DNA of 64,000 nt from Vibrio sp. JC009 (GTDB lineage: Bacteria; Pseudomonadota; Gammaproteobacteria; Enterobacterales; Vibrionaceae), in assembly GCF_029016485.1 (NCBI RefSeq), contig NZ_CP092106.1, positions 3,038,001 to 3,102,000 of the forward strand, given 5' to 3'. Position numbers and translations under genes: made by a program. Below the pieces are notes generated by a model. It saw only the letters and a list, made by a program, of their open reading frames with translations, was not told the DNA's origin and searched no databases. Below, piece by piece: positions 26,706 to 37,293 of the stretch (position 1 is its first letter; each line of letters begins with the position of its first letter).

Positions 26706-27527
26706 TTAAATCCCACTCCCATCAACCAGCGGTTCAGACTTACCATTAAATCGCTGGTCCATATCTTCTGAAGGCTTGTCTGAAGTTGGTCGGCCTACTA
26801 TTTTCGCTGGAACACCAGCTACCGTAGTATGTTCCGGAACGGCCTGAAGAACCACTGAACCGGAGCCGATTTTGGCGCCAACGCCCACTTCGATATTACC
26901 CAGGATCTTAGAGCCAGCACCTATCATAACACCCTCGCGGATCTTCGGATGTCGGTCGCCACACTCTTTACCTGTACCACCCAGGGTTACGTTTTGCAGA
27001 ATGGACACATCATCTTCTACGACCGCGGTTTCACCGATAACAATACCGGTTGCGTGGTCAAGCATGATGCCTTTACCGATGCGTGCAGCCGGGTGCGCAT
27101 CTACCTGACAGGCAACGGAAATCTGATTCTGAAGGTAAGTTGCCAATGCAATACGTCCCTGCTTCCACAGATAGTTTGATACCCGGTAGCCCTGAAGCGC
27201 ATGATAGCCTTTCAGGTAAAGCAGAGGGGTTGAGTACAGACCAACAGCCGGGTCACGGCTTACTGTTGCACAGATATCACAGGCAGCAGACTCGGTAATA
27301 GCAGGGTCATTGGCAAAGGCCTCTTCAACCACTTCCCGCACCGCCATTGCCGGCATGGATGCTGTCTTTAGCTTATTGGCAAGAATATAACTCAGTGCAG
27401 CGCCAAGGCTGTCATGCTTGATAATGGTGGCATGATAAAAACTCGCCAGCATAGGCTCCTGCTCAGCCTGCTCACGAGCTTCTTTTACAATTCTGCGCCA
27501 TACATTGCACGGTTTACATTGTCCCAT
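26706..27527 (-). CDS. cysE: Serine O-acetyltransferase
   Basis: Acetylates L-serine with acetyl-CoA, the committed step of cysteine synthesis, feedback-inhibited by cysteine. The N-terminal alpha-helical region (EPMLASFYHATIIKHDSLG) precedes a left-handed hexapeptide-repeat domain. Catalytic Asp and His are in DAHPAARIGKGIMLDHATG and TGKECGDRHPKI. Length 273 residues, full size. The N-terminal MGQCKPCNVWRRI is unusual for two extra cysteines. It follows gpsA on the same strand, with a structured repeat between. Confidence 0.95.
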   Translation of the reverse strand: MGQCKPCNVWRRIVKEAREQAEQEPMLASFYHATIIKHDSLGAALSYILANKLKTASMPAMAVREVVEEAFANDPAITESAACDICATVSRDPAVGLYSTPLLYLKGYHALQGYRVSNYLWKQGRIALATYLQNQISVACQVDAHPAARIGKGIMLDHATGIVIGETAVVEDDVSILQNVTLGGTGKECGDRHPKIREGVMIGAGSKILGNIEVGVGAKIGSGSVVLQAVPEHTTVAGVPAKIVGRPTSDKPSEDMDQRFNGKSEPLVDGSGI

Positions 27528-27587
27528 CTGTACTAACCTTTGTTTCTTTGTCTGCCTTCCGGTTTGCCATACCCACTTTCAGAGGGT

Positions 27588-27688
27588 CAGTAGATAGATA
27601 TCGATAAGCAGACCGTCCTCGCCATGGATGGCGAGATCGAGCTACATGGATGTATTTATGCGTGTCTGTGTTCGATATCTGTCTGCTG
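27588..27688 (+). repeat. Structured intergenic repeat, copy 3 (A-x-GGAT hairpins)
   Basis: On the plus strand an outer helix CAGTAGATAGATATCGA / TCGATATCTGTCTGCTG (two G-T pairs) encloses hairpin CTCGCC/GGCGAG with hexaloop ATGGAT (27618-27635), linker GAGC, hairpin TAC/GTA with hexaloop ATGGAT (27643-27654) and trailing TTTATGCG. The stems differ from copies 1 and 2 but keep pairing. It is antisense to cysE and gpsA. Confidence 0.85.
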
Positions 27689-27708
27689 GCCCGGACCGGG
27701 TCCCGTTA

Positions 27709-28743
27709 TTAGTCTTCAGTCTTCTTATCCCGTGCAAGCAAGTCTCTTGCAGCAAGGCTGGCATCTTTACCCTGATATAACACCTGATAAATCTGGTCAA
27801 CGATTGGCATTTCAACGCCCATACGCTGAGCCAGCATCCACACCTCTTTGGTGTTCCGGTAGCCTTCAACCACCTGACCAATTTCATCCTGTGCTACTTG
27901 TACATCTTTTCCCTGGCCAAGGGCAAGACCAAATCTTCTGTTACGCGACTGGTTATCGGTACAGGTCAGTACCAGATCTCCGAGTCCTGCCATACCCATA
28001 AAGGTCTCTGAGTGTGCACCTAATGCAGCACCAAGTCGCGACATCTCGGCCAGACCACGGGTAATCAACGCCGTTCTGGCGTTGGCACCAAAACCGATAC
28101 CATCTGACATACCGGCACCAATCGCGATCACATTCTTAACCGCGCCGCCCAACTGCATGCCTGTGAAATCATGGTTGGCATACACGCGGAAGCTTTTGCT
28201 GCAGTGGATTTTTCCCTGCAGATCTTTAAGAAATTCACCATCTGGTGAAGCCACTGCAATTGCCGTCGGCATCCCCATTGCCAGCTCTTTGGCAAAGGTC
28301 GGCCCGGACAGCACCGCAAGCGGATACTTATCACCGATACAGTCGTAAGCTACATCCTGCAACAGACGGCCGGTTTCCGGCTCAAGCCCTTTGGTGGCCC
28401 AGCAGATACGGCTGTCCTCTCTCAGGAGAGGCTTTAGCGTATTCATTACGATACCAAACACATGGCTTGGCACCACAACCAGAATATCCCGGCTCGCTTT
28501 TACGGCTTTCTCAACATCTGATTCCACAATCAGGTTATCCGGAAAATCGACCCCCGGCAGAAACTCATTGTTACAGCGGTCAGCTTCCAGCCTCGCCATA
28601 TGATCTTCTTCATGCCCCCAGATAACAACATTCGAGCCATTGCGCGCCAGAGATATTGCCAGAGATGTACCATATGAACCGGCACCAATCACCGTCATTT
28701 CAATCTCTTTTCCGTAGATTTCGTTACCGTCCGAACCTGTCAT
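27709..28743 (-). CDS. gpsA: Glycerol-3-phosphate dehydrogenase [NAD(P)+]
   Basis: Reduces dihydroxyacetone phosphate to sn-glycerol 3-phosphate for phospholipid synthesis. The Rossmann motif is [21 protein letters not shown], the catalytic lysine lies in [15 protein letters not shown], and [16 protein letters not shown] is conserved. I start at 28743 ([11 protein letters not shown], 344 residues) since AGGAAAGG precedes it; the longer frame has a hydrophobic, unconserved extension. It follows secB by about 105 bp on the same strand, as in enteric genomes. Confidence 0.94.
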   Translation of the reverse strand: MTGSDGNEIYGKEIEMTVIGAGSYGTSLAISLARNGSNVVIWGHEEDHMARLEADRCNNEFLPGVDFPDNLIVESDVEKAVKASRDILVVVPSHVFGIVMNTLKPLLREDSRICWATKGLEPETGRLLQDVAYDCIGDKYPLAVLSGPTFAKELAMGMPTAIAVASPDGEFLKDLQGKIHCSKSFRVYANHDFTGMQLGGAVKNVIAIGAGMSDGIGFGANARTALITRGLAEMSRLGAALGAHSETFMGMAGLGDLVLTCTDNQSRNRRFGLALGQGKDVQVAQDEIGQVVEGYRNTKEVWMLAQRMGVEMPIVDQIYQVLYQGKDASLAARDLLARDKKTED

Positions 28744-28849
28744 AGCCTTTCCTGATAGAGAGAAAAAAAATGCACATCGCACCAATTATAGATGCTCTGT
28801 GCATATATTAAGACTACATATAAAGTAGCCTTCAGCTAAATCTTTGCGA

Positions 28850-29323
28850 TTAAGCGTCTGCTGCTTCTTCGCCTTCCTGAGCTGCCTGGTTTTGCAGGTA
28901 GTTCATGAACAGAGCATCGAAGTTAACTGGCGCAAGGTTCAGTTGAGGGAATGTACCCTTAACAACCAGGCTTGAAATAGTTTCACGAGCATAAGGGAAC
29001 AGGATGTTCGGGCAGAATGCACCCAGGCAGTGTGCCAGCTGGCCTGCTTCCATTTGCTCTGCAGTGAAGATACCAGCTTGCTGAACTTCACACAGGAATG
29101 CTGTCTCTTCTTCGTTCTTAACTGTTACAGTCAGACGAAGAACCACTTCATACACGTTCTCACCCAGTTCACGGCTCTGAGTATCAAGATCCAGCTTCAC
29201 ATCTGGGTTCCACTCTTTCTGGAACATTTCTGGAGAGTTAGGAGTTTCAAAAGAAACGTCCTTTAGGTAGATACGCTGAATTGTGAAGTTCTGTTGGGTA
29301 TCTTGAGGTGCTGCTTCAGCCAT
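28850..29323 (-). CDS. secB: Protein-export chaperone SecB
   Basis: A tetrameric cytosolic chaperone that keeps preproteins unfolded and delivers them to SecA. The sequence [19 protein letters not shown] and the C-terminal [15 protein letters not shown] are diagnostic. Length 157 residues, with an acidic end that binds SecA. It lies between yibN and gpsA, the conserved yibN-secB-gpsA-cysE order. Confidence 0.96.
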   Translation of the reverse strand: MAEAAPQDTQQNFTIQRIYLKDVSFETPNSPEMFQKEWNPDVKLDLDTQSRELGENVYEVVLRLTVTVKNEEETAFLCEVQQAGIFTAEQMEAGQLAHCLGAFCPNILFPYARETISSLVVKGTFPQLNLAPVNFDALFMNYLQNQAAQEGEEAADA

Positions 29324-29381
29324 TTTGTAATCCTTAAATCTTTATATATACGATATTGGTTGCGCCGAGTGGCGCTGGAGT

Positions 29382-29822
29382 TTACTTCTTCTTGTTACCG
29401 CGAACTAACGGCATTTTTGCGTCTGACCATGACATCAGGCCGCCTTTAAGCAAGTAAACTTTTTCAAATTCTGCTTTAGCAAGCAGGTTTGCGCTCTCGT
29501 GAGCAGCCGTTCCTGACTTACATATCACAATGATTGGGTTAGCTTTGTGTTTTTCAAGGTCACCGAATGAGCCAGATTTAATATCTGCCGGTAAAACGTG
29601 AACTGAGCCTGCAATATGACCCTGCTTGAATTCATCCTTGGTACGAATATCAACCACTACACCATCTTCTTTATTAATAAAGTGAGTTAGTTCTGGTGAG
29701 GTAATCTCTTTGTAGCCAGCTGTTTTTGTTTTCACTATGTTTAAAACTAATGCAACAGCCAGACCCACCCAAAGAACGGATAGCATCATGTTGCCCTGAA
29801 AAAAGTCGATGTACTCTTGCAT
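29382..29822 (-). CDS. yibN: Membrane-anchored rhodanese YibN
   Basis: An N-terminal transmembrane helix (about residues 13-31, MLSVLWVGLAVALVLNIV) is followed by one rhodanese domain with the active-loop cysteine in IVICKSGTAAHESA. Rhodanese domains carry persulfide sulfur. E. coli YibN is a membrane protein reported near the Sec machinery; its reaction is not settled. I choose the ATG at 29822 (MQEYIDFFQG, 146 residues) to match the E. coli N-terminus; a GTG lies three codons upstream. First gene of yibN-secB-gpsA-cysE. Confidence 0.88.
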   Translation of the reverse strand: MQEYIDFFQGNMMLSVLWVGLAVALVLNIVKTKTAGYKEITSPELTHFINKEDGVVVDIRTKDEFKQGHIAGSVHVLPADIKSGSFGDLEKHKANPIIVICKSGTAAHESANLLAKAEFEKVYLLKGGLMSWSDAKMPLVRGNKKK

Positions 29823-30191
29823 GTCCTGCACTCTTACTTATTTTTGCCCGGGCACTGTGCCCTAAGTCTGTCGAAGCAGTGAGTATAACGAGGAAGGAAG
29901 TATGATGCGAGTGGCGAAAGCAATTCTTAATAATAAATGGGAATGCGATCTTTGAAAGTTCACCTTCTCTATGGATTTAATTGGTAAAATGTTCTTTATT
30001 TGTTGAGAATTATTCGCAACAATATCCCATATAGGTCAGTTTCTGACTACACTTGTAGCTGTAATTTGTAACCGAGCAACAACGGATACCGATCATAATT
30101 TGATCTTACCCTACAGTTTTACCCTAAAAGTGTAGTAAAGTTACGCTAATTTTATTTTTGAAGTTAATTGGAATTTAACGAGGTTAATACT
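29823..30191. other. Divergent promoter region yibN / gpmI
   Basis: About 370 bp without a gene, rich in A and T. It must hold the promoters of yibN (minus) and gpmI (plus). A possible Fur-like 15-mer is at 30004-30018. No other repeat or hairpin stands out. Confidence 0.5.
30004..30018. promoter_or_regulatory. Candidate Fur-like operator upstream of gpmI
   Basis: TGAGAATTATTCGCA agrees with the Fur 7-1-7 pattern TGATAATNATTATCA at 11 of 14 fixed positions. Fur repression of a phosphoglycerate mutase (gpmA) is known in E. coli; for gpmI here it is only a suggestion. Confidence 0.3.
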
Positions 30192-31724
30192 ATGTCAGCT
30201 AAGAAGCCAATGGCTCTAGTGATTCTTGACGGCTGGGGACACCGTGAAGATACCGCAAACAATGCAGTTGCAAACGCAAACACTCCTGTACTGGACAACC
30301 TGTTTGCTACCCAGCCAAACACTCTGATTTCTGCTTCTGGCATGGATGTTGGCCTTCCTGACGGTCAGATGGGTAACTCAGAAGTTGGTCACACTAACAT
30401 TGGTGCCGGCCGAGTGGTTTACCAGGACCTTACCCGTATCACTAAATCTATTGCTGACGGTGAGTTCGAGCAGACCCCTGCGCTTGTTGAAGCAATGGAC
30501 AAAGCTATCAAAGCTGGTAAAGCTGTTCACCTTATGGGTCTTATGTCTCCGGGCGGCGTACACAGCCACGAAGACCACATCTACGCTGCAGTTGAAATGG
30601 CAGCTCACCGTGGCGCTGAAAAAATCTACCTGCACTGCTTCCTTGACGGACGTGATACTCCGCCACGTAGCGCTGAAGGTTCACTGAAGCGTTTTGACGA
30701 GCTTTTCGCTAAGCTTGGCAAAGGCCGTGTTGCTTCTATCGTTGGCCGTTACTACGCTATGGACCGTGACAACAACTGGGATCGCGTAGAAAAAGCTTAC
30801 GAACTTCTTACTGAAGAAAAAGCAGACTTCACTTTCGATTCAGCAGTTGCTGCTCTTGAAGCTGCATACGCTCGTGAAGAAAACGATGAATTTGTTAAAC
30901 CAACGGCTATCAAGTCAGAAGGCCAGGAATCTGCAGCTATCGAAGATGGCGACGCAGTAATCTTTATGAACTACCGTGCTGACCGTGCTCGTCAGATCAC
31001 TCGTTCATTCGTTCCTGCATTCGACGGTTTCGAACGTGCTAAATTCCCTGCGATTGAGTTTGTAATGCTGACTCAGTACGCAGCAGATATCCCTCTGGCT
31101 ATCGCATTCCCACCAGCGTCTCTGGACAACACTTACGGTGAGTGGCTGTCAAAGGCTGGCAAGACTCAGCTACGTATCTCTGAAACTGAGAAGTACGCTC
31201 ACGTTACTTTCTTCTTCAACGGCGGTGTTGAATCAGAATTTGAAGGCGAAGAGCGCTCTCTTGTTGCTTCTCCAAAAGTGGCAACTTACGACCTTCAGCC
31301 TGAAATGAGCTCTGAAGAACTGACTGAGAAGCTGGTTGCGGCTATCAAGTCTGGCAAGTACGACGTTATCATCTGTAACTACCCTAACCCGGACATGGTT
31401 GGTCACACTGGCGTTTACGAAGCAGCTGAAAAAGCACTTGAAGCTGTTGACGCATGTGTTGGTAAAGTTGTTGAAGCTATCAAAGAAGCTGATGGCCAGA
31501 TGCTGCTTACAGCTGACCACGGTAACGCAGAAATGATGGTAGACCCTGAAACAGGCGGTACTCACACTGCTCACACTAACCTTCCTGTACCACTAATCTA
31601 CGTTGGTAACAAAGAAGTTGAGTTTGTTAAAGGCGGTAAACTGTCTGACCTGGCACCAACAATGCTAAGCCTGACAGAGATGGAAATTCCTGCTGAAATG
31701 ACTGGTCAGGTACTGGTTAAGTAA
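30192..31724 (+). CDS. gpmI: 2,3-bisphosphoglycerate-independent phosphoglycerate mutase
   Basis: Interconverts 3- and 2-phosphoglycerate in glycolysis using two Mn ions. Alkaline-phosphatase-fold markers: [12 protein letters not shown], catalytic serine in [14 protein letters not shown], and metal ligands in [12 protein letters not shown] and GGTHTAHT. I start at 30192 ([15 protein letters not shown], 510 residues), with GAGG 9 bases upstream. Codon choice is strongly biased (GCT, GGT, CGT), as in highly expressed vibrio genes. A strong terminator follows. Confidence 0.96.
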   Translation: MSAKKPMALVILDGWGHREDTANNAVANANTPVLDNLFATQPNTLISASGMDVGLPDGQMGNSEVGHTNIGAGRVVYQDLTRITKSIADGEFEQTPALVEAMDKAIKAGKAVHLMGLMSPGGVHSHEDHIYAAVEMAAHRGAEKIYLHCFLDGRDTPPRSAEGSLKRFDELFAKLGKGRVASIVGRYYAMDRDNNWDRVEKAYELLTEEKADFTFDSAVAALEAAYAREENDEFVKPTAIKSEGQESAAIEDGDAVIFMNYRADRARQITRSFVPAFDGFERAKFPAIEFVMLTQYAADIPLAIAFPPASLDNTYGEWLSKAGKTQLRISETEKYAHVTFFFNGGVESEFEGEERSLVASPKVATYDLQPEMSSEELTEKLVAAIKSGKYDVIICNYPNPDMVGHTGVYEAAEKALEAVDACVGKVVEAIKEADGQMLLTADHGNAEMMVDPETGGTHTAHTNLPVPLIYVGNKEVEFVKGGKLSDLAPTMLSLTEMEIPAEMTGQVLVK

Positions 31725-31749
31725 GTTACGGCTTATTCAGATAGTTAAC

Positions 31750-31783
31750 AACGCCAGCGTTTTCAAAACGCTGGCGTTTTTTT
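31750..31783 (+). terminator. Terminator of gpmI
   Basis: AACGCCAGCGTTTTC pairs with AAAACGCTGGCGTT and is followed by six more T residues, 25 bp after the gpmI stop. Confidence 0.92.
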
Positions 31784-31844
31784 ATCTGCTATTTTGGGTA
31801 TACTGACTATCCGGGTTGGATAAGGTACTTGAGATACGCGAAGG

Positions 31845-32990
31845 ATGACGCTTTTAAAATCAACAGCTTTCAGACATTTCTTCAGGAAACGACTCTCTGT
31901 TATTAGCTGTCTGTTTCTTTTCTGTTTTTCTCTGAGCACCTCTGCCAGTCAGGAAGAGCTCTCCGGGGTAAAAAGTGAGATATCCCGGCAAAAGAGCAGT
32001 TTGTCTTCCCAGCAAAAAGAGCTGAACGGCCTGCAAAAGGATCTGAAAAAGCACGAACTCTCCATCTCAAAGCTGGGCCAGGAAATAAAGAAGACCCAGG
32101 CCAAACTCAATAAAGCCAATAAGAATCTCAGCAAGTTCAACGGGCAAAAAGCAAAACTGGAAGCGCAGAAGGCCACTCAGACTGAAACCCTGGAAAAGCT
32201 GATCACCACCTATTACATCACCAAACGCCAGAACGAAGCCAAAGCACTGCTGGAATCAGAAAACGGTGAAGAAGAAGCTCGTATCAGTCAGTACTTCCAG
32301 CACCTTGCCCAGGCCAGAGCCAAGGCCATTGCAGAACTAGATAAAACCAGTAAACAGCTTGCGGATAAAAACCGCCAGCTTATCAACGAAAAAAACCAGA
32401 TTGCTGATCTGCTTGCCCAGCAGACAAAAAAAAGAGACCAACTGACCAAAACCCAGAAGCAGCGTAAAGGCACGGTTGGTAAGATCCGCAAAAACATCTC
32501 AAGCAATAAGAACTATCTGGCCGAACTACAAAGAAACGAAACCCGCCTGAAATCCGAGATCGCCAAAGCTGCAAAACGAAGCGCTGTTCCTATGGACGGA
32601 CTAAGCAGACAAAAAGGCAAACTGCCATGGCCACTTAAAGGCAAAATTCTGCACAGCTACGGCTCAAGACAGAGCGGCCAGGTGAACTGGAAAGGTATGG
32701 TAATCGACGCCTACTACGACCAGCCGGTGAAAGCGGTCTACTCAGGCACGGTCGTCTTTGCTGAATACCTCAGAGGATACGGCCTGGTGGTACTTCTGGA
32801 CCACGGTAAGGGCGATATGACGCTTTACGGTTTTAACCAGACGCTGCTTAAAGTGGAAGGGGATAAGGTGAAAGCAGGTGAGACTATTGCGCTGGCCGGG
32901 GATACGGGGGGGCAGCCTGAGGCTTCGCTTTATTTTGAGGTTCGGAGGAATAGTAAGACGCAGAATCCTAGGAAATGGCTTACAAGATAA
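31845..32990 (+). CDS. envC: Murein hydrolase activator EnvC
   Basis: A periplasmic factor recruited by FtsEX that activates the amidases AmiA/AmiB for septum splitting. Signal sequence (about 1-36), then long coiled-coil helices (about 37-245) rich in Lys, Gln and Glu, then a LytM domain (WPLKGKILHSYGSRQ to the end). The LytM domain is degenerate: the zinc His positions are replaced (WKGMVIDAYY, HGKGDMTLYGF), as expected for an activator rather than a hydrolase. Length 381 residues. It lies downstream of gpmI after a terminator, as in E. coli, where envC follows gpmM. Confidence 0.93.
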   Translation: MTLLKSTAFRHFFRKRLSVISCLFLFCFSLSTSASQEELSGVKSEISRQKSSLSSQQKELNGLQKDLKKHELSISKLGQEIKKTQAKLNKANKNLSKFNGQKAKLEAQKATQTETLEKLITTYYITKRQNEAKALLESENGEEEARISQYFQHLAQARAKAIAELDKTSKQLADKNRQLINEKNQIADLLAQQTKKRDQLTKTQKQRKGTVGKIRKNISSNKNYLAELQRNETRLKSEIAKAAKRSAVPMDGLSRQKGKLPWPLKGKILHSYGSRQSGQVNWKGMVIDAYYDQPVKAVYSGTVVFAEYLRGYGLVVLLDHGKGDMTLYGFNQTLLKVEGDKVKAGETIALAGDTGGQPEASLYFEVRRNSKTQNPRKWLTR

Positions 32991-33122
32991 GGGCCCTGGG
33001 TTTCTCGGCCCTGGGCCCTGGGAAAAGACAATATTTGCGCTTCTGAAGGCTTATAACTCCGGAACAACTGAAGCTCCGACATCTAAACCTAGGGCCCTAT
33101 AACCCAGGGCCCAGGGCCAAAT
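32991..33122. repeat. GGGCCCTGGG palindromic intergenic repeat
   Basis: GGGCCCTGGGTTTCTCGGCC and CCCTGGGCCCTGGG at the left are mirrored by TAACCCAGGGCCCAGGGCC at the right, with about 80 bp between. The block fills the convergent gap between envC and the malic enzyme. It shares its words with 22977-23045 and 47585-47697. Confidence 0.8.
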
Positions 33123-33123
33123 A

Positions 33124-34386
33124 TCAACCTTCCATATACCCATTAGGCATCTCAATCCGAGCCGCTCCCGACTCAACCGCTGCCAGCGCAACTGCCTTCG
33201 CTACGCGAGGAAGCAGGCGTGGGTCCATTGGTTTTGGAATGATGTAGTCATTGCCGAATTCAAGCTCAGAAACACCAGCAGCCTTCTTGACTTCCTCCGG
33301 TACCGGCTCTTTTGCCAGTTGGCGGATCGCTTCTACTGCTGCCAGTTTCATCTCGATGTTGATTTCACGGGCACGTACATCAAGCGCTCCACGGAAGATG
33401 AACGGGAAGCAGATAACGTTGTTTACCTGGTTCGGGTAGTCTGAACGGCCGGTGCCCATGATCAGGTCATCACGAACCTGGTGTGCCAGCTCTGGCTTGA
33501 TTTCTGGATCAGGGTTTGAACATGCAAATACTACCGGCTTGTCAGCCATTAGCTTAAGCGCTTCTGGTGGTAGCAGATCCGGGCCTGATACGCCAAGGAA
33601 CAGATCAGCACCGGTAATTACGTCTTCCAGTGTTCTCTTGTCCGTGTTGTTTGCGAAGTGCTTCTTGTGCTCTGTCAGTTCTTCACGGCGAGTGTGGATG
33701 ACGCCTTTGCGGTCCAGCATATAGATCTTTTCACGCTGAGCACCACACTTGATAAGCAGTTCCATACAGGCAACCGCAGCAGCACCTGCGCCAAGACAAA
33801 CGATGGTTGACTCAGAAAGCTGTTTGCCCTGAAGTTCAATCGCATTCAGCATACCGGCAGCAGTTACAATCGCAGTACCGTGCTGATCATCATGGAATAC
33901 AGGAATGTCACAGCGCTCAATCAGACGTTGCTCAATCTCAAAACACTCTGGCGCTTTAATATCTTCAAGGTTGATTCCGCCAAAGGTATCTGCAATGTTC
34001 GCTACCGTATCAACAAACTCGTCGATTGTGCGGTGCTTAACTTCAATATCAATCGAATCAAGACCAGCAAAGCGTTTGAAAAGCAGCGCCTTACCTTCCA
34101 TTACCGGCTTAGAAGCCATTGGTCCCAGGTTACCCAGTCCAAGAATCGCCGTACCGTTTGAGATAACCGCAACCATGTTACCTTTAGCTGTGTACTTATA
34201 AACATTTTCAACATTCTGCGCGATTTCACGAACAGGCTCCGCCACACCAGGGCTGTAAGCAAGGGCAAGATCTTCAACAGAGTCTGCCGGCTTACTCAGC
34301 TCTACAGAGATCTTTCCCGGAGTCGGATAAGCGTGATAGTGAAGCGCCTGCTGGCGAAATGAGTCTTGGCGGTTATCTTCGGACAT
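33124..34386 (-). CDS. NAD(P)-dependent malic enzyme (short form)
   Basis: Oxidatively decarboxylates malate to pyruvate. N-terminal malic domain with catalytic Tyr and Lys in [12 protein letters not shown] and [12 protein letters not shown], acidic metal ligands in [12 protein letters not shown] and FHDDQHGTA, then an NAD-binding fold [15 protein letters not shown]. The protein ends at 420 residues, so it lacks the C-terminal phosphotransacetylase-like half of MaeB. Cofactor preference is not obvious. It precedes rpmE on the opposite side from priA, as in vibrios. Confidence 0.92.
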   Translation of the reverse strand: MSEDNRQDSFRQQALHYHAYPTPGKISVELSKPADSVEDLALAYSPGVAEPVREIAQNVENVYKYTAKGNMVAVISNGTAILGLGNLGPMASKPVMEGKALLFKRFAGLDSIDIEVKHRTIDEFVDTVANIADTFGGINLEDIKAPECFEIEQRLIERCDIPVFHDDQHGTAIVTAAGMLNAIELQGKQLSESTIVCLGAGAAAVACMELLIKCGAQREKIYMLDRKGVIHTRREELTEHKKHFANNTDKRTLEDVITGADLFLGVSGPDLLPPEALKLMADKPVVFACSNPDPEIKPELAHQVRDDLIMGTGRSDYPNQVNNVICFPFIFRGALDVRAREINIEMKLAAVEAIRQLAKEPVPEEVKKAAGVSELEFGNDYIIPKPMDPRLLPRVAKAVALAAVESGAARIEMPNGYMEG

Positions 34387-34540
34387 ACTGGGGTTACCTT
34401 GAATTGAGGAATATATAAAAAGGGCTAAATTCTAAGCGATATTGTTGCAACTTCCTATACCTAAAACGACTAGAAATGCATTCACACCAATAATTTTTAT
34501 TTATTTTATTCAGTAAACGGATATTTTAGTGCATAAACGA

Positions 34541-34566
34541 GAAAAGGACGCTAATGCGTCCTTTTC
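34541..34566. terminator. Bidirectional hairpin terminator after rpmE
   Basis: A perfect 11-bp stem GAAAAGGACGC / GCGTCCTTTTC with loop TAAT, 25 bp after the rpmE stop. The stem itself supplies short T and A tracts on both strands. Confidence 0.8.
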
Positions 34567-34591
34567 AGATTCGGTATTACTAGAAAAGTAA

Positions 34592-34810
34592 TTACTTCTT
34601 GCTAGATAGTGCACCGAAACGCTTGTTGAAGCGATCAACACGACCACCAGTATCAACGATACGCTGCTTACCAGTGTAGAATGGGTGGCACTTGTCACAT
34701 ACGTCCAGGTGGATAGTTTCTTTACCTAGAGTAGAGTTGAACTCGAAAGTGTTACCGCAAGAGCAAGTAGCTGTTACAGCTTTGTATTCAGGGTGGATAC
34801 CTGTTTTCAT
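34592..34810 (-). CDS. rpmE: 50S ribosomal protein L31, zinc-binding form
   Basis: 72 residues starting [20 protein letters not shown]. Four cysteines (16, 18, 37, 40; CSCG and CDKC) mark the zinc-containing C+ form rather than the zinc-free paralog. It lies at a subunit interface of the ribosome. It is divergent from priA across 235 bp with no visible riboswitch or Zur-type operator. Confidence 0.96.
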   Translation of the reverse strand: MKTGIHPEYKAVTATCSCGNTFEFNSTLGKETIHLDVCDKCHPFYTGKQRIVDTGGRVDRFNKRFGALSSKK

Positions 34811-35045
34811 GGGAAAACCTCATAATAGGCCGTGTCGCCATCCGATTCTAAGCCGGACACCACACGTATAGTCAAAAATAATAGTACGGTTTATAGCCAT
34901 ACCGTCAAGGCGCAGTATAGTAAAGAATACTGCTCTCAGGATCAACCGATTTGATAGTTTTTTCACCAATTATTTTGCGTATTAGATAATTACCCGAATT
35001 GGTATAAACTATTCCGACCTGAATTGACCAAGTAAACCTCTTTTT

Positions 35046-37247
35046 ATGCGTCCGACCATAGCCCGGGTAGCCCTTCCGGTCCCCCTGGATAAACAGTTTG
35101 ATTACCTTATTCAGCCTTATCAGTTTCCGGTTGTTGGCGGCCGGGTATCTGTGCCTTTTGGCAGACAGACACTGGTAGGTGTAGTGACGGCTATGGTGCA
35201 CAAATCTGATTTTCCTGAAAGCCAGCTAAAGGCGATAAAAGAGGTTATCGACCTGAGCCCCATCTGGTCAGACTCTCTTTACGGATTACTTACCTGGGCC
35301 AGTCAGTTTTATCAGTACCCTCTCGGGGATACCTTTTCCAACGCACTGCCTACCGCCCTAAGAAAAGGTAAAGCGGCCGAGTTTGCCTCCATTGTAGAGT
35401 GGCAGATCACTGAAGAGGGCAAAAACAGGCTAATGGCAGGACTTGGAAGAGCGGTTCAGCAAGCTAAAGTCCTGCACCTTCTTGAGTCCGGTCCGGTATC
35501 ACATCAGGTTATGCTGGAAGAAGAAGTTTCTTCATCAGTATTGAAAACACTGGAAGAAAAAGGCTTTATCTCCTCTTCAGAGATAAAGCCAAAGGTCACA
35601 CCATGGCCTGACAATGTGGAAACGGGTCAGGATAAACCCAGGCTGAATACCGAGCAGTCCGTTGCTATCGCCACAGTAAACAGCAATAGTGCTTTTGGCT
35701 GCTACCTGCTTGAGGGCGTCACGGGCTCTGGAAAGACAGAGGTTTACCTGAACCTGATTAAACCTGTTCTGGAGGCGGGCAGACAGGCGCTGGTTCTGGT
35801 GCCGGAAATCGGACTTACCCCTCAGACAATTAACCGCTTTAAAAAGCGCTTTAATGTTCCGGTTACTGTTATTCATTCAGGTCTTAACGAAACCGAAAGG
35901 TTAAACGCATGGCTTTCTGCAAGGGATAAAGACGCAGGCATTGTCATCGGCACCCGCTCATCGCTTTTTACACCCTTTAAAGATCTGGGGATTATTATTG
36001 TTGATGAGGAACACGACGCCTCTTACAAGCAACAGGACAGCCTTCGCTACCATGCCCGCGATGTCGCCATTATGAGAGCGCACAAAGAGAATATCCCTAT
36101 TGTGCTGGGCTCAGCGACACCGGCTCTGGAAACCCTGTATAACGCTAAAACCGGCAAGTACCACCATTTAACACTTTCCCGGCGGGCGGGCTCTGCCACA
36201 CCTGCTACTCATAAGGTTCTGGATGTAAAAGGGCTCTATCTTGAAAGTGGCCTTTCCGCGCCTCTTATTGCTGAAATGCGAAAACACCTGAGTGCCGGGA
36301 ACCAGGTTCTGCTGTTTTTAAACCGCAGAGGCTACTCCCCTGCCCTTATGTGTCATGAGTGCGGCTGGATTGCCGAATGCCAGCGTTGCGATGCGTATTA
36401 CACCTACCACCAGAGCAGCAATGAGATCCGCTGTCACCACTGCGGCTCTCAGCGGGCGGTTATCCACCAGTGCAACAATTGCGGCTCTTCTCAGCTTGTC
36501 ACTGTGGGTGTTGGCACAGAACAGCTGGAGACTCAGCTCTCCGCCCTGTTCCCGGAATACAAAACCCTCCGTATTGACCGGGACAGTACCCGAAGAAAAG
36601 GCAGCCTTGAGTCTGCCCTTGAATCCATAAGAAAAAACCAGTACCAGATCCTTATCGGAACTCAGATGCTGGCAAAGGGGCACCATTTCCCCAACGTGAC
36701 ACTGGTCAGCCTGCTGGATGTTGACGGCTCACTGTATAGCAGCGACTTCAGAGCTTCTGAAAGACTGGCTCAGCTGTTTATTCAGGTTGCAGGCCGGGCG
36801 GGAAGAGCCAGTAAGCCGGGTGAAGTGATACTTCAGACCCACCATCCGGAGCACTCACTGCTTCAGGCTCTGCTCTATAAAGGCTATGCATACTTTGCCG
36901 AAACCGCGCTGGAAGAGAGAAAAATGGCTGGTTTGCCTCCCTTTACCTTCCTCACCCTGTTCCGGGCAGAAGCCAATAAAAGCGAGCTGGTTGAGGACTT
37001 TCTGCGTCAGGTGAAGCATACCCTTGAGTCTCACCCGCTCTTCGACTGCTACTGCCTGACTCTGGGGCCTACGCCTGCGCCTCTGGCGAAGAAAGCAGGA
37101 AAGTCTCGCTGGCAGCTTATCCTGCAAACGCCGGGAAGAAGCCAGATGCAAAAACTGCTCTACAGCGCCAGGCCTGTGATAAATATGCTTCCTTCTGCGA
37201 AAAAGGTGCGCTGGTCACTGGATATCGAGCCTCAGGATCTCTCCTAA
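35046..37247 (+). CDS. priA: Primosomal protein N' (replication restart helicase)
   Basis: A 3'-to-5' superfamily-2 helicase that recognises stalled forks and loads DnaB. The N-terminal 3'BD starts VALPVPLDKQFDYL; Walker A is GVTGSGKTEVYL, the Walker B box DEEHDASYKQQ, and the zinc-binding insertion has paired cysteines in CHECGWIAECQRCDAYY, CHHCGS and CNNCGS. The motif VAGRAGRASKPGEV is helicase motif VI. Length 733 residues, full size. First gene of priA-cytR-ftsN-hslVU-menA-rraA. Confidence 0.97.
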   Translation: MRPTIARVALPVPLDKQFDYLIQPYQFPVVGGRVSVPFGRQTLVGVVTAMVHKSDFPESQLKAIKEVIDLSPIWSDSLYGLLTWASQFYQYPLGDTFSNALPTALRKGKAAEFASIVEWQITEEGKNRLMAGLGRAVQQAKVLHLLESGPVSHQVMLEEEVSSSVLKTLEEKGFISSSEIKPKVTPWPDNVETGQDKPRLNTEQSVAIATVNSNSAFGCYLLEGVTGSGKTEVYLNLIKPVLEAGRQALVLVPEIGLTPQTINRFKKRFNVPVTVIHSGLNETERLNAWLSARDKDAGIVIGTRSSLFTPFKDLGIIIVDEEHDASYKQQDSLRYHARDVAIMRAHKENIPIVLGSATPALETLYNAKTGKYHHLTLSRRAGSATPATHKVLDVKGLYLESGLSAPLIAEMRKHLSAGNQVLLFLNRRGYSPALMCHECGWIAECQRCDAYYTYHQSSNEIRCHHCGSQRAVIHQCNNCGSSQLVTVGVGTEQLETQLSALFPEYKTLRIDRDSTRRKGSLESALESIRKNQYQILIGTQMLAKGHHFPNVTLVSLLDVDGSLYSSDFRASERLAQLFIQVAGRAGRASKPGEVILQTHHPEHSLLQALLYKGYAYFAETALEERKMAGLPPFTFLTLFRAEANKSELVEDFLRQVKHTLESHPLFDCYCLTLGPTPAPLAKKAGKSRWQLILQTPGRSQMQKLLYSARPVINMLPSAKKVRWSLDIEPQDLS

Positions 37248-37277
37248 TCAACAGGCGTACGGATTGGATTTCTGTCA

Positions 37278-37293
37278 TGTGACAATAATCACA
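37278..37293. promoter_or_regulatory. CRP-binding site upstream of cytR
   Basis: TGTGACAATAATCACA is a perfect TGTGA-N6-TCACA dyad, 146 bp before the cytR start. CRP activation of cytR is known in E. coli, where CytR then uses CRP as its co-repressor, so the location makes sense. Confidence 0.8.

Noticed and set aside
29823..30191. A small RNA gene in the yibN/gpmI gap
   Set aside because: No terminator hairpin or strong secondary structure is visible in the gap.
31845..32990. EnvC as an active metallopeptidase
   Set aside because: The LytM zinc-ligand histidines are replaced, as in known EnvC activators.
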